From Stenotrophomonas bentonitica (GTDB lineage: Bacteria; Pseudomonadota; Gammaproteobacteria; Xanthomonadales; Xanthomonadaceae), in contig NZ_PKQP01000001.1 in the NCBI RefSeq assembly GCF_002887735.1, positions 620,001 to 684,000 on the forward strand: DNA of 64,000 bases, given 5' to 3'. Numbering within the stretch: position 1 is the first letter of the stretch; each line of letters starts with the position of its first letter. Both the position numbers and the translations under genes were made by a program. Shown in pieces: positions 8,950-17,652 of this stretch. The notes under the pieces were generated by a model, which saw only the letters and a program-made list of their open reading frames with translations, did not search any database and had not been told where the DNA came from.

Positions 8950-9928
8950 CTCGCTGCTCTCCACCGATGGGATGCACGGCCGAGTCTGCCACGAACGGGG
9001 CCTGCCAGGTGTCAATCAGGTACAGCGGGCGCTGCTTGGATTCCTCGTACAGCCGGCCCAGGTATTCACCAATCAGGCCCAGGGCGATCAGCTGTATGCC
9101 GCCCAGGAACAGGATCACCGCCATCATGGTCGGCCAGCCCGCAACGCGGTCGCCGTACAGCGCTGCCTTGGACACCACCACCAGCGCGAACACGAACGCG
9201 AACGTCGCTGCGGCCAGGCCCAGATAGGTGGTCACCCGCAGCGGCGCGGTGGAGAATCCGGTGATCCCTTCCAGGGCGAAATTCCATAGCCGCCAGAACC
9301 CGAATTTGCTCTCGCCCACCAGCCGCGCATGCCGATGGTAGGGCAAGGCCTTGCGGCGGAAACCCACCCAGCCGAACAGCCCTTTCATGAACCGGTGGCG
9401 CTCACGCAGCTGGCCCAGTGCCTGCACAGCGCGCGGCGACAGCAGCCGGAAATCACCGGTGTCGGCCGGGATCGGCGTTTTGGACAACCGCCCGATCACC
9501 CGATAGAACGCCTTGGCAGTGGAGCGCTTGAGCCAGCTCTCGCCATCGCGCGCCAGGCGCGTGCCATAGACGTTGTCATAGCCCTGCTGCCACAGCGCGA
9601 CGAACTCGGGAATCAGTTCCGGCGGATCCTGGCCATCGGCGTCGAGGATCATCACCGCGCCGTCGTCGACGAAATCCAGCCCCGCCGTCAGCGCGGCCTC
9701 TTTGCCGAAGTTGCGCGACAACCGCAGTACGCCGACGCACGAATCCGCGGCGGCCAATGCCTGCATGACGGCCCAGGTGGTGTCCGTGCTGCCGTCATCC
9801 ACATACAGCACGCGGCCGTCGATGCCCTCCAGCCCAGCCAGCACTGCGCGCAGGCGCGGGTGCAGCATCGGCAAGGCGAGCGCTTCGTTGTGGGCGGCGA
9901 CGACGACGGTCAGGCGAGGGCTGGTCAT
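8909..9928 (-). CDS. GT2 glycosyltransferase, GtrB/polyprenyl-phosphate sugar transferase type
   Basis: 339 aa. The N-terminal GT-A domain carries VVVAAHNEALALP, VDDGSTDTTW, LSRNFGKEAALTAGLD and the DxD-type MILDADGQDPPEL. It is followed by DTGDFRLLSPRAVQAL. The C-terminal part has two transmembrane helices (LGLAAATFAFVFALVVV and MMAVILFLGGIQLIALGLIGEYLGRLYEESK). This layout is that of bactoprenol glucosyl transferases (GtrB, YfdH, DPM1-like), which move a sugar from a nucleotide donor to undecaprenyl phosphate at the inner membrane. No flippase or polymer glycosyltransferase is adjacent, so the target glycan is unknown. Its last 41 bp overlap the CBS gene. Confidence 0.87.
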   Translation of the reverse strand: MTSPRLTVVVAAHNEALALPMLHPRLRAVLAGLEGIDGRVLYVDDGSTDTTWAVMQALAAADSCVGVLRLSRNFGKEAALTAGLDFVDDGAVMILDADGQDPPELIPEFVALWQQGYDNVYGTRLARDGESWLKRSTAKAFYRVIGRLSKTPIPADTGDFRLLSPRAVQALGQLRERHRFMKGLFGWVGFRRKALPYHRHARLVGESKFGFWRLWNFALEGITGFSTAPLRVTTYLGLAAATFAFVFALVVVSKAALYGDRVAGWPTMMAVILFLGGIQLIALGLIGEYLGRLYEESKQRPLYLIDTWQAPFVADSAVHPIGGEQRDDHGTAAVGRQVP

Positions 9929-9967
9929 GCGGCGATTGTAGCGTCAGCCAATTACATGCATGAACGC

Positions 9968-10717
9968 TCACTCCTCGCCGAGGTACGCCCCTCCCCCGAG
10001 CTGCCGGGCCTGCCGCTGGATCCAGGCGGCGCGGCGCTGCACGTACGGGCCGGGCTTGGCCGCGCTGTAACGGCGGGGCGACGGCAGCACCGCCGCGAGC
10101 CGCGCACTTTCGGCGGGGCTCAGCCGGGACGCGTCCTTGTTCCAATACTGCTGCGACGCGGCCTGCGCGCCATAGATGCCATCGCCGAACTCGGCGATGT
10201 TGGCGTACATCTCCAGGATCCGCGACTTCGGCCACAGCGCTTCGATCAGCACCGTGTACCAGACCTCCAGCCCCTTGCGGATCCAGCTGCGGCCCTGCCA
10301 CAGGAACAGATTCTTGGCGACCTGCTGGCTGATCGTGCTGGCCCCGCGCAGCCGCCCGCCGCGCGCGTTGTGGTCACGCGCCTTTTCGATGGCCTGCAGG
10401 TCGAAACCATTGTGCCCCGGGAAACGCTGATCCTCGGCAGCCACCAGCGAAATCGGCAGGCTTGGCGCCATCTGGTCCAGATCGCGCCAGTGGTAATGCA
10501 ACCGATAGCTCCAGTCACCCTCCCCCAGCGCCTCGCCGTAGCGCCACAGCATCACGCTGGAAACGGGCGGGTCGATGAAACGCAGGACCAGCACCTGCAG
10601 CACACTGAACCCGACGAACAGCACCGGCAGCCACAGCAGGCGGCGCCAGCGCCAGCGGCGCCGCGGTGACGGTTCCAGATCCGGTTCGACCTTGAGGTTG
10701 CTGCGCTCTGCCCCCAT
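9968..10717 (-). CDS. mtgA: monofunctional peptidoglycan glycosyltransferase
   Basis: 249 aa: a cytoplasmic Arg-rich tail, one membrane anchor ([19 protein letters not shown]) and a GT51 domain. The catalytic motif is [14 protein letters not shown]. The other GT51 motifs are [45 protein letters not shown] and AQAASQQYW. It polymerises lipid II into glycan strands and lacks a transpeptidase domain. The ATG at 10717 has an AAGGA ten bases upstream and gives the expected length. It is divergent from hslO across about 80 bp that must hold both promoters. Confidence 0.95.
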   Translation of the reverse strand: MGAERSNLKVEPDLEPSPRRRWRWRRLLWLPVLFVGFSVLQVLVLRFIDPPVSSVMLWRYGEALGEGDWSYRLHYHWRDLDQMAPSLPISLVAAEDQRFPGHNGFDLQAIEKARDHNARGGRLRGASTISQQVAKNLFLWQGRSWIRKGLEVWYTVLIEALWPKSRILEMYANIAEFGDGIYGAQAASQQYWNKDASRLSPAESARLAAVLPSPRRYSAAKPGPYVQRRAAWIQRQARQLGGGAYLGEE

Positions 10718-10796
10718 TACTGGTGCATCCTTTACTTGCACGGTTGTCGGCGCATTATCCGGCAACCGGCACTCCTTTCGCGCAGCCACCGAACCG

Positions 10797-11693
10797 ATGA
10801 CCGCCCAATCCGACTCCCTTGTTCGTTTCCTGCTCCCCGATGCCGGCGTCCGCGGCGTGCATGTGCACCTCGATGACACCTGGCGGGAGATCCTCTCGCA
10901 TGCGGTCTACCCGCCGGGCGCCGCCGAGCTGCTCGGCGAGGCCAGCGTGGCCTCGGCGCTGTTCACCGGCCACACCAAGGTCGATGGCCGCCTGTCGATC
11001 CAGCTGCGCAGCAACACTGCGATGCGCACCCTGTTCACCGAGTGCACCGCCGCCGGCACCCTGCGCGGCATCGTCCAGCTGGCCGAGGGCGGTGGCGACG
11101 CCCCGCGTGATCTGACCGCGCTGGGCGAGGATGCGCTGCTGGCGATCACCATCGAAAACCCCGGCCTGGATCCGCGCGAACCGCAGCGCTACCAGAGCCT
11201 GGTCGGCTTGACCGCGGCCGGCCTGGACGAAGCCTTCGAAGACTATTTCCGCCAGTCCGAGCAGTTGCCGACCCGTCTGCTGCTGGCCGCCGATGGCACC
11301 CGCGCCGCCGGCCTGCTGCTGCAGAAGCTGCCCGGCGATGAAGGCGACCAGGACGGCTGGTCGCGGGCCAGCGCACTGTTCGAGACCCTGGGCAAGCAGG
11401 AACTGCTCGAGGTGCCCGGCCACGATCTGCTGCACCGCCTCTTCCATGAAGAGACGCCGGAACTGCTGGGCGACAAGGCCCTGCGCTTTGCGTGCTCCTG
11501 CTCGCGTGAGCGGGTGGCAGGCATGCTGCAGTCCATTGGCGAAGAGGAGGCCCGCGCCGCCGCCGAGCCCACTGGCGCGGTGGAAGTACGTTGCGAATTC
11601 TGTGGGCAGGAGTATCACTTCCCGTTGACGGAATTCGACATACTGTTCCGCGAGATGGATGTATCCTCGCCGGCACCTGAACGGCTTCAGTAA
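10797..11693 (+). CDS. hslO: Hsp33 redox-activated chaperone
   Basis: 298 aa, the usual Hsp33 length. The N-terminal domain contains [25 protein letters not shown] and GIVQLA. The C-terminal zinc/redox switch is complete: CSC in the [11 protein letters not shown] segment near residue 240 and CEFC in [13 protein letters not shown] near residue 270. In the reduced state the four cysteines bind zinc; oxidation releases it and activates holdase activity. The ATG at 10797 was preferred because upstream codons fall in the mtgA promoter region. Confidence 0.96.
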   Translation: MTAQSDSLVRFLLPDAGVRGVHVHLDDTWREILSHAVYPPGAAELLGEASVASALFTGHTKVDGRLSIQLRSNTAMRTLFTECTAAGTLRGIVQLAEGGGDAPRDLTALGEDALLAITIENPGLDPREPQRYQSLVGLTAAGLDEAFEDYFRQSEQLPTRLLLAADGTRAAGLLLQKLPGDEGDQDGWSRASALFETLGKQELLEVPGHDLLHRLFHEETPELLGDKALRFACSCSRERVAGMLQSIGEEEARAAAEPTGAVEVRCEFCGQEYHFPLTEFDILFREMDVSSPAPERLQ

Positions 11694-11729
11694 ACTTGGC
11701 AAGCGTTTTGTTCTGGGGAGAACCAAGAC

Positions 11730-11777
11730 TTGTTAAGAAATCATAAACGCCCTAGGATCATGTCCCGCTTCGGCGGG
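11730..11777 (+). promoter_or_regulatory. promoter and UUCG leader hairpin of the secreted-protein gene
   Basis: TTGTTA (11730-11735) and TAGGAT (11753-11758) are spaced 17 bp. The predicted start near 11764 coincides with a hairpin, CCCGC-TTCG-GCGGG (11764-11777), which would cap the 5' end of the mRNA. A small palindrome, GTTCT-GGGG-AGAAC (11710-11723), lies just upstream of the -35 and could be an operator. Confidence 0.5.
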
Positions 11778-11811
11778 AACTTGTGTTCACTGCGCTTGTC
11801 TGAGAGTTCCC

Positions 11812-12669
11812 ATGCATCCCCTTCTGCGTCTACCGCTGGCCCTGATGATCGCCCTAGGCGCGATCCCGGGCGTGCATGCGCAGGCCAAGGGCAAGCAGGA
11901 CGGCACGGTGCTGCCGGTCTGGAACAAAGGCAGTGGCAAGGTCGAAGCGTTGCTCTACCTGGAACCGACCGGCGAACAGGCCGCAGGGGCCCGCTGGCAT
12001 TTCGGCCGCAGTTCGCTGGACGCGGCCTTCGGCCTGTCCTCGGGTGACTCGCTGGGTCTGCTGTGCAACAGCAGTCGCGGGACGAGCATCAGCGGATTGG
12101 CCAGCCATTGCATGCTGGCGACACTGGGCGATGAGGAAGACAACACGCTCAGCCGCCGCGTCAGTGGCACCGCCGCGTTCAACCGGCCTGGCGGCCGCGT
12201 GGGCATCACCGCCGGCAGCGGCCGTGACACCCTGCCAGCCTGGCTGGCCGGCCCGAACAAATCGCCGTCGCTGCGTGCCGAGCAGAACGACCTGACCGTC
12301 TTCGGGCAGAAGAACATCGGCCGCGAGGGCTTCGTCTCGATCGGCGGCACCTATGCCAAGGCGCGTCTGGTCCCCATCGCGGACGCCTCGCCGGCGATCG
12401 TGGACCGCTGGGACAGCAAGAGCCTCACCATCGGTGCCGGCTATGGCAACTTCAGCGGCAACATCATCGGCCGCGTGGTCGATGTTCCGGGCCAGCCCGG
12501 CAAGTGGGAAGGCCTGGGGGTCGGCCTGACCTGGCGCACGCCGTGGAGCGGGCAGCTCACCGTGGGCGCCGAGAACGTGGTCACCCGCGGCAAGAACCCG
12601 TTCGCCCCCCGCAACGAGAGCACTGACGAGGGCACCGTGCCCTACGTCCGGTACGAGCAGGATCTCTGA
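11812..12669 (+). CDS. secreted protein of unknown function, probable beta-barrel-like
   Basis: 285 aa with a clear signal peptide (LRLPLALMIALGAIPGVHAQ, cleavage after HAQ). The mature part is Gly/Ser-rich with alternating hydrophobic strands, such as FVSIGGTYAKARLV, LTIGAGYGNFSGNIIGRVV and VGLTWRTPWSGQLTVGAENV. That pattern resembles outer-membrane beta-strands, but no named family is recognised. The two cysteines (LLCNSS and SHCML, about 14 residues apart) may form a disulfide. The gene has its own promoter and a strong terminator, so it is a single-gene unit between hslO and a TonB-dependent receptor. No function is assigned. Confidence 0.8.
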   Translation: MHPLLRLPLALMIALGAIPGVHAQAKGKQDGTVLPVWNKGSGKVEALLYLEPTGEQAAGARWHFGRSSLDAAFGLSSGDSLGLLCNSSRGTSISGLASHCMLATLGDEEDNTLSRRVSGTAAFNRPGGRVGITAGSGRDTLPAWLAGPNKSPSLRAEQNDLTVFGQKNIGREGFVSIGGTYAKARLVPIADASPAIVDRWDSKSLTIGAGYGNFSGNIIGRVVDVPGQPGKWEGLGVGLTWRTPWSGQLTVGAENVVTRGKNPFAPRNESTDEGTVPYVRYEQDL

Positions 12670-12707
12670 CCTGTCTTTGCGACGACCCGTCAATACACGT
12701 CACCCGA

Positions 12708-12735
12708 AGGGCGCCTCCATGAGGCGCCCTTTTTC
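12708..12735 (+). terminator. intrinsic terminator
   Basis: A ten-base-pair stem, AGGGCGCCTC/GAGGCGCCCT, with a three-base loop, directly followed by a T run. It ends transcription of the secreted-protein gene 39 bp after its stop codon. Confidence 0.9.
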
Positions 12736-12779
12736 GTTTGGGCTGGGTGTCAAGGGCGCGCACAGCCCATTCAGGGTGA

Positions 12780-13020
12780 ATTTTTTTTAACAAAGATCTT
12801 AACAAATGAGACGTTTTAGACTGCAGGTATCGCTTAAAGCCTTGTATCGCAAAGGCTTTGCCGAATTTCACCTAAATCACATGGAACATTAACGGCTCTT
12901 TAATTTTTAGTTGCACGTGGTTACTATCGAGTCAGCTTCACGGATTGGGAACGCCTTTCGTCCCCGCGCTGAAGCCCATCCCAACACGTTGCACCCAAGT
13001 CAACTTGGAGAGAGAGCCCA
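12780..13020 (+). promoter_or_regulatory. AT-rich leader/promoter region of the TonB-dependent receptor
   Basis: The 240 bp before the receptor gene are unusually AT-rich for this window. They contain an inverted repeat, AAAGCCTT-8-AAGGCTTT (12836-12859), which could be an operator. A TACTAT -10-like box lies at 12922-12927, and a CACGTG palindrome lies just before it. The -35 is not clear. A purine-rich Shine-Dalgarno (GGAGAGAGAG) precedes the ATG. Confidence 0.4.
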
Positions 13021-15846
13021 ATGAACCGCAACAGCAACAAACTGCGCGACGCCGTCGTCCTCGCGCTGATCGCCAGCGCTGCCGGCACCGGCAGCGCCGT
13101 CGCTCAGGAAGCCACTGGCACCACCAATCTGGACCGCATCTCGGTCACCGGTTCGCGCATCCGCCAGGTTGACGTGGAAACCGCCCAGCCGGTGCTGACC
13201 ATCTCGCGTGCGGATATCCAGAACCAGGGCTTCAGCTCGGTCGGCGATATCCTGCAGAACATCTCCGCCGCCGGTAGCCCGAACTTCAGCCGCGCCTCGC
13301 CGCTGACCTCCAACCAGGAAGCCGGTGGTCAGTACATCGACCTGCGCAACCTCGGCGCACAGCGCACGCTGGTGCTGGTCAATGGCAAGCGCCTGGGCAT
13401 CAGCCCGGATGGTTACCAGGACATCTCGATCATCCCGACCTCGATGGTCGAGCGCATCGACGTGCTGAAGGACGGCGCCTCGTCGATCTACGGCTCGGAC
13501 GCAATGGCCGGCGTGATCAACATCATCACCCGCAAGAACTTCGATGGTCTGGAAGCCAACGTCTACAAGGGCCAGTACAGCCAGGGCGACGGCGAGAAGG
13601 AAACCTACGACTTCGTCATGGGCTTCTCCGGTGACCGCGGCTCGCTGACCGTCGGCGCCGAGTACCACAAGGAAGAAGGCGTGTGGGCCAAGGATCGTCC
13701 GTTCACGGCCGACACCTACCCGGATTGGGATCCGGCAGCATCGCTGACGACCGTTGGCCAGTGGGGCAACTGGCGCGTCGGCAACGCAGGCAACTGGCAG
13801 GCTCCCAACCGTGGCGGCACCGCCCTGGGCCCGGGTCAGTTCCACAGCCAGACGTCGGCCGATACCAGCCGCTCGTCCGACCAGATGCACCTGCTGACCC
13901 CGCTGGAACGTCGTTCGCTGTTCGTCAGCGGCAACTACGACATCACCGACAACGTCCGCTTCACCACGGACCTGTCCTACACCAAGCGTGAGTCGCAGCG
14001 CCAGATCGCCGGTTACCCGCTGCAGTCCACTGCATTCGGCGTGCCGATGTCGGCTGACAGCTACTTCAACCCGACCGGCGGCGTCGCCGACGTCAACTGG
14101 CGTCGTCGTGGCTGGGAAGTGCCGCGCACCACCGACAGCACCCTGACCACCTGGCGTTTCGCAGCGGCCCTGGAAGGTTCCTTCGAAATCGGCGACCGGT
14201 TCTTCAGCTGGGACGTCGGCTCGCTGTACAACGAAAATGACAGCCTGCTGATCAACAACGGCAACTTCTACATCCCGGCCGTGGCCGATGCCGTGGGTCC
14301 GTCGTTCCAGAATGCTGCCGGCCAGATCGTCTGCGGCACTCCGGGCAATGAAATCGCCGGCTGCGTGCCGTGGAACCCGTTCGCAGGTTTCGGTACCGGC
14401 GCGGTTGCCAACTCGCTCGATGACCCGAACGTGCGCAACTACCTGTTCCGCGAAGAGCACGCCACCGGCAAGACCAGCACCCACAACTACTTCGCCAACC
14501 TGTCGGGCACCATCGTGCCGCTGCCGGCCGGCGACCTGGGCTTCGCGATCGGTTACGAATACCGCAAGGAAAGCGGCGCCTTCAACCCGGATGCGATCGC
14601 CCAGTCGGGTGACTCGACCAACCTGGCGTCCGGCCCGACCAAGGGTTCCTACGCCCTGGATGAGTTCTACCTGGAGTTGAACATCCCGATCCTGGCGGAT
14701 CTGGCGTTCGCCAAGGAACTGACCCTGGACCTGGCCACCCGTTACTCGGACTTCACCAGCTTCGGTGACACCACCAACAACAAGTTCGGCCTGAAGTGGC
14801 GTCCGATCGACGACCTGCTGGTGCGTGCCACCTATGCCGAGGGCTTCCGCGCCCCGACCATCGGTGACCTGTACGGCGGCACCTCGCAGACCTTCCCGAC
14901 CAACTTCGTCGATCCGTGCGACAGCGTCTACGGCGACGTCCGCGGCAGCGCACGCTGCGTCCAGGATGTCGGCCAGGGCTACCGTCAGCTGCAGCAGGGC
15001 TTCGTCCCGACCACCGGCCGTGCCGCGCAGAGCCCGGTGCCGTTCAACTCCGGCTCGAACCCGAACCTGACCCCGGAAACCTCCGAGTCCAAGACGGTCG
15101 GCTTCGTCTACAGCCCGAGCTACGTCACCGGCCTGAGCGTGGGTGTGGATTGGTGGAGCATCCGCATCGACAACACGATCGTCACCGACAGCCCGAACCT
15201 GATCATGGAAGACTGCTATGTCCGCCTGATCGAATCGCGCTGCTCGATGTTCACCCGTGACCCGGCCAACGGCAACATCGTGGGCACGCTGAACTACGGC
15301 AACCGCAACGCCGGCTACACCGAAACCGAAGGCTTCGACTTCGACATCAGCTACAGCCGTGACACCGATTTCGGCCGCTTCTCGGCCAAGTCGTCGACCA
15401 CGTACGTGGGCAAGTACGAAGAGAAGTCCACGGACGATGCCGACGCCGTGCCGTCCCAGAACAATGGCTTCGGCGCGTACTTCCGCGTGCGCTCGAACCT
15501 GGGCCTGGGCTGGAGCATGAACGACCTGTCGGTGAACTGGAACCTGCGTTACTACTCCGGCACCAAGGAAAGCTGCCGCTTCGCCACCCGTTGCACGCTG
15601 CCCAACTACAGCGCACCGGATACCCTGGGCGTGATCTCGCCGCAGACCGAGCTGGGTGCAGTGACCTTCCACGACGTGCAGGTGTCCTATGCCACCCCGT
15701 GGAACGCCACCGTCGCCGTGGGTGCCAACAACGTGTTCAACAAGGTCGGCCCGATGATGACCTCGCAGCCGAGCTCGAACTTCTCGTACTACGGCGGCTA
15801 CGACATCGGTCGCTTCCTGTACATGAAGTACTCGCAGAAGTTCTGA
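13021..15846 (+). CDS. TonB-dependent outer-membrane receptor
   Basis: 941 aa. The signal peptide (VVLALIASAAGTGSAVAQ) is followed by the plug domain from about residue 35 (LDRISVTGSRIRQVDVETAQP, QYIDLRNLGAQRTLVLVNGKR, IPTSMVERIDVLKDGASSIYGSDAMAGVINIITRK). The large barrel ends in an aromatic C-terminal strand, LYMKYSQKF. It belongs to the receptor type common in Xanthomonadaceae, often used for peptides, sugars or other organic substrates rather than siderophores alone. No N-terminal STN signalling domain is present. Codon choice is strongly biased to C/G-ending codons, suggesting high expression. No neighbouring transport or enzyme gene reveals the substrate. Confidence 0.94.
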   Translation: MNRNSNKLRDAVVLALIASAAGTGSAVAQEATGTTNLDRISVTGSRIRQVDVETAQPVLTISRADIQNQGFSSVGDILQNISAAGSPNFSRASPLTSNQEAGGQYIDLRNLGAQRTLVLVNGKRLGISPDGYQDISIIPTSMVERIDVLKDGASSIYGSDAMAGVINIITRKNFDGLEANVYKGQYSQGDGEKETYDFVMGFSGDRGSLTVGAEYHKEEGVWAKDRPFTADTYPDWDPAASLTTVGQWGNWRVGNAGNWQAPNRGGTALGPGQFHSQTSADTSRSSDQMHLLTPLERRSLFVSGNYDITDNVRFTTDLSYTKRESQRQIAGYPLQSTAFGVPMSADSYFNPTGGVADVNWRRRGWEVPRTTDSTLTTWRFAAALEGSFEIGDRFFSWDVGSLYNENDSLLINNGNFYIPAVADAVGPSFQNAAGQIVCGTPGNEIAGCVPWNPFAGFGTGAVANSLDDPNVRNYLFREEHATGKTSTHNYFANLSGTIVPLPAGDLGFAIGYEYRKESGAFNPDAIAQSGDSTNLASGPTKGSYALDEFYLELNIPILADLAFAKELTLDLATRYSDFTSFGDTTNNKFGLKWRPIDDLLVRATYAEGFRAPTIGDLYGGTSQTFPTNFVDPCDSVYGDVRGSARCVQDVGQGYRQLQQGFVPTTGRAAQSPVPFNSGSNPNLTPETSESKTVGFVYSPSYVTGLSVGVDWWSIRIDNTIVTDSPNLIMEDCYVRLIESRCSMFTRDPANGNIVGTLNYGNRNAGYTETEGFDFDISYSRDTDFGRFSAKSSTTYVGKYEEKSTDDADAVPSQNNGFGAYFRVRSNLGLGWSMNDLSVNWNLRYYSGTKESCRFATRCTLPNYSAPDTLGVISPQTELGAVTFHDVQVSYATPWNATVAVGANNVFNKVGPMMTSQPSSNFSYYGGYDIGRFLYMKYSQKF

Positions 15847-15874
15847 TCGATCCACTGATCAACAACGTCTGATC

Positions 15875-15904
15875 CAACGGCCCCGAAAGGGGCCGTTGTT
15901 TTTT
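15875..15904 (+). terminator. intrinsic terminator of the receptor gene
   Basis: CAACGGCCCC-GAAA-GGGGCCGTTG is followed by six T residues. The GNRA tetraloop and long stem make this a textbook terminator. Confidence 0.95.
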
Positions 15905-15938
15905 GTGGTGGTGCCCGCGTCCGGCAAACGGCGCGCAC

Positions 15939-15966
15939 AGAAAAGGCCGCGTTTCCGCGGCCTTCT
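15939..15966 (-). terminator. intrinsic terminator of the tetR gene
   Basis: Arms AAGGCCGCG/CGCGGCCTT with a four-base loop. On the minus strand the stem runs into TTTT, so it fits the leftward tetR transcript. Confidence 0.8.
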
Positions 15967-15986
15967 GCATGCCTGTCACGGGCCGG

Positions 15987-16589
15987 TCAACCGAGCGGAA
16001 TCAACGTCTCGATCACGTGTTCCACATAGGCTTCGAAATCCTCGCGGGCCTGCTTGGGCTGCTGCAGCTGCAGCGACAACTGCAGGAAACCCACATAGGC
16101 GGCGTAGGCCAACCGCGCACGGTGCTGCGCATCGGTACGGCTCAGGCCCGCCTGGCGGAACGAGGCGACCAGATACTCCAGGCGCCGGTGCGAAACACGG
16201 TCGATGACCGGGCGCACCATCGGGTGATCGAGCGCCTTGAGCAGTTCGCTGTAGATGATGTGCGGCTGCACTTCATGTGCGACCACCTGGAACAGCTGGC
16301 GCAGGCGCACGCGCGGATCGGTGACATCGGCCAGGCTGCCGAAGACCTGCTCCTGCTCGAACAGCTCCCAACGCTCCAGCGCCGCCTGCAGCAACGCGTC
16401 GCGCGAGGGGAAGTGCCAGTAGAAGCTGCCCTTGGTGACGCCGAGACGCCGCGCCAGCGGCTCCACCGCGACCGCGCCCACGCCTTGTTCGGCAATCAGA
16501 TCCAGTGCGGCCTGGGCCCAGTCTTCGGCACTGAGGCGGCTGTTGCGGCCGGCACGTGGCTCGCCGGCGGAAGCTTCGGGTTCATTCAT
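15987..16589 (-). CDS. TetR-family repressor of the adjacent acyl-CoA dehydrogenase operon
   Basis: 200 aa. The N-terminal TetR helix-turn-helix lies at residues about 20-65, with the recognition-helix region VTKGSFYWHFPSRDALLQAALE. The C-terminal ligand/dimer domain is alpha-helical. It is divergent from an alpha/beta hydrolase-fadE pair. Two matching palindromes over the divergent promoter make it the likely local repressor, by analogy with PsrA/FadR-type TetR regulators that release DNA on binding acyl-CoA. The ligand is inferred, not shown. The start at 16589 yields MNEPEASAGEP. Confidence 0.88.
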   Translation of the reverse strand: MNEPEASAGEPRAGRNSRLSAEDWAQAALDLIAEQGVGAVAVEPLARRLGVTKGSFYWHFPSRDALLQAALERWELFEQEQVFGSLADVTDPRVRLRQLFQVVAHEVQPHIIYSELLKALDHPMVRPVIDRVSHRRLEYLVASFRQAGLSRTDAQHRARLAYAAYVGFLQLSLQLQQPKQAREDFEAYVEHVIETLIPLG

Positions 16590-16680
16590 AGGTGGATTTA
16601 ACCATACGCCGGGGTTGGTTGCAGTATGTGAATCGGTGAAACGCCGCTTCACGCCTGCTGGCACAAGGGATACACACACC

Positions 16681-16732
16681 ATACTCCTAAGTATTGACAT
16701 CGCACAGGGCAGGTCCATACTAGCGAGTATGG
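16681..16732 (+). promoter_or_regulatory. promoter with two TetR-type operators
   Basis: Two related palindromes are present. One is ATACT-CCTA-AGTAT (16681-16694). The other is CCATACT-AGCG-AGTATGG (16715-16732). Both share the core ATACT-N4-AGTAT and start 36 bp apart. A TTGACA -35 (16694-16699) touches the first, and the -10 CATACT (16716-16721, 16-bp spacer) is inside the second. The repressor would therefore cover both promoter elements. The second palindrome even includes the hydrolase start codon, so the mRNA may be leaderless. A half-related CATAC...GTATG pair lies at about 16613-16627. Confidence 0.75.
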
Positions 16733-17652
16733 TCACTCTTTCTTCCTCTACCCTGCCGCGTTTTGACGATGAGCGACTGACCGGTGCACATGACGCCGTG
16801 CTCGCCGCGACCCGCTCACCCCCGGGACGCCGCGGCACCGTGATGTTCGCCCATGGCTTCGGGCAGACCCGGCACGCCTGGAACGCCACCGCGAGCGCTC
16901 TGGTCGAGGCCGGTTACCAGACCCTGGCGTACGACGCACGCGGCCACGGCGATTCGGACTGGAACCCGGCCGACCTTGCCTACCACGGCGAACAGTTCGC
17001 CGATGATCTGATCGTGCTGGCCGGCGAACAGCCACAGCCGCCGATCCTGATCGCCGCGTCGATGGGCGGCCTGTTCGGCCTGCTCGCCGAGTCGCGCTGG
17101 CCCGGCCTGTTCTCGGCGATGGTGCTGGTCGATATCACCCCGCGCTGGGATACCGCCGGGGTCGAAAAGATCCTGATGTTCATGACCGCGCACCCGGACG
17201 GCTTCGCCTCGCTGTCGCAGGCGGCCGATGTGATTTCCGCCTACGTGCCGCACCGTCCGCGCAAGTCCGAAGATTCCCTGCGCGCATTGCTGCGCGAGGA
17301 CGGCCACGGCCGTTGGCGCTGGCACTGGGATCCGCGTCTGGTCGCCGAGCTGGCGCGTGACAGCGAACAACACCAGGACGCGCTTGCCGATGCGGCGCGC
17401 CAGGTGAAATGCCCCCTGCTGCTGGTCAGCGGTGGCCGCAGCACCCTGGTCACCCCGCAGACGGTGGCCGAGTTCCTGGCGTTGGTGCCACATGCACGCC
17501 ACGTGCAGCTGCCGGAGGCCACGCATATGGTCGCCGGTGATGACAACAACGCCTTTACCGCTACTGTGTTGGACTATCTGGACGTGTTGCCCTCGGCCTC
17601 CGCCGTCGCATCGTCCGCCATTACCGAGCACGTCACCGGAGCACGCTCATGA
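16729..17652 (+). CDS. alpha/beta-fold hydrolase
   Basis: 307 aa. Typical alpha/beta-hydrolase elements are an oxyanion-side VMFAHGFGQTRHAW, an early DARGHGDSD turn, a nucleophile elbow LIAASMGGLFG (Ala replaces the usual Gly two before Ser), and a late catalytic His in LPEATHMVAGDDN. It could be a thioesterase, esterase or lactonase; the substrate is not evident. It is co-transcribed with fadE (ATGA overlap), which points to fatty-acyl metabolism. The ATG at 16729 lies inside the second operator, only about 1-2 bases after the expected transcription start. Confidence 0.85.
   Translation: MVTLSSSTLPRFDDERLTGAHDAVLAATRSPPGRRGTVMFAHGFGQTRHAWNATASALVEAGYQTLAYDARGHGDSDWNPADLAYHGEQFADDLIVLAGEQPQPPILIAASMGGLFGLLAESRWPGLFSAMVLVDITPRWDTAGVEKILMFMTAHPDGFASLSQAADVISAYVPHRPRKSEDSLRALLREDGHGRWRWHWDPRLVAELARDSEQHQDALADAARQVKCPLLLVSGGRSTLVTPQTVAEFLALVPHARHVQLPEATHMVAGDDNNAFTATVLDYLDVLPSASAVASSAITEHVTGARS

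Noticed and set aside
13000..15855. Long open frame (951 codons) opposite the TonB-dependent receptor
   Set aside because: A shadow of strongly biased codons in the receptor gene. No recognisable domain, signal or start site.
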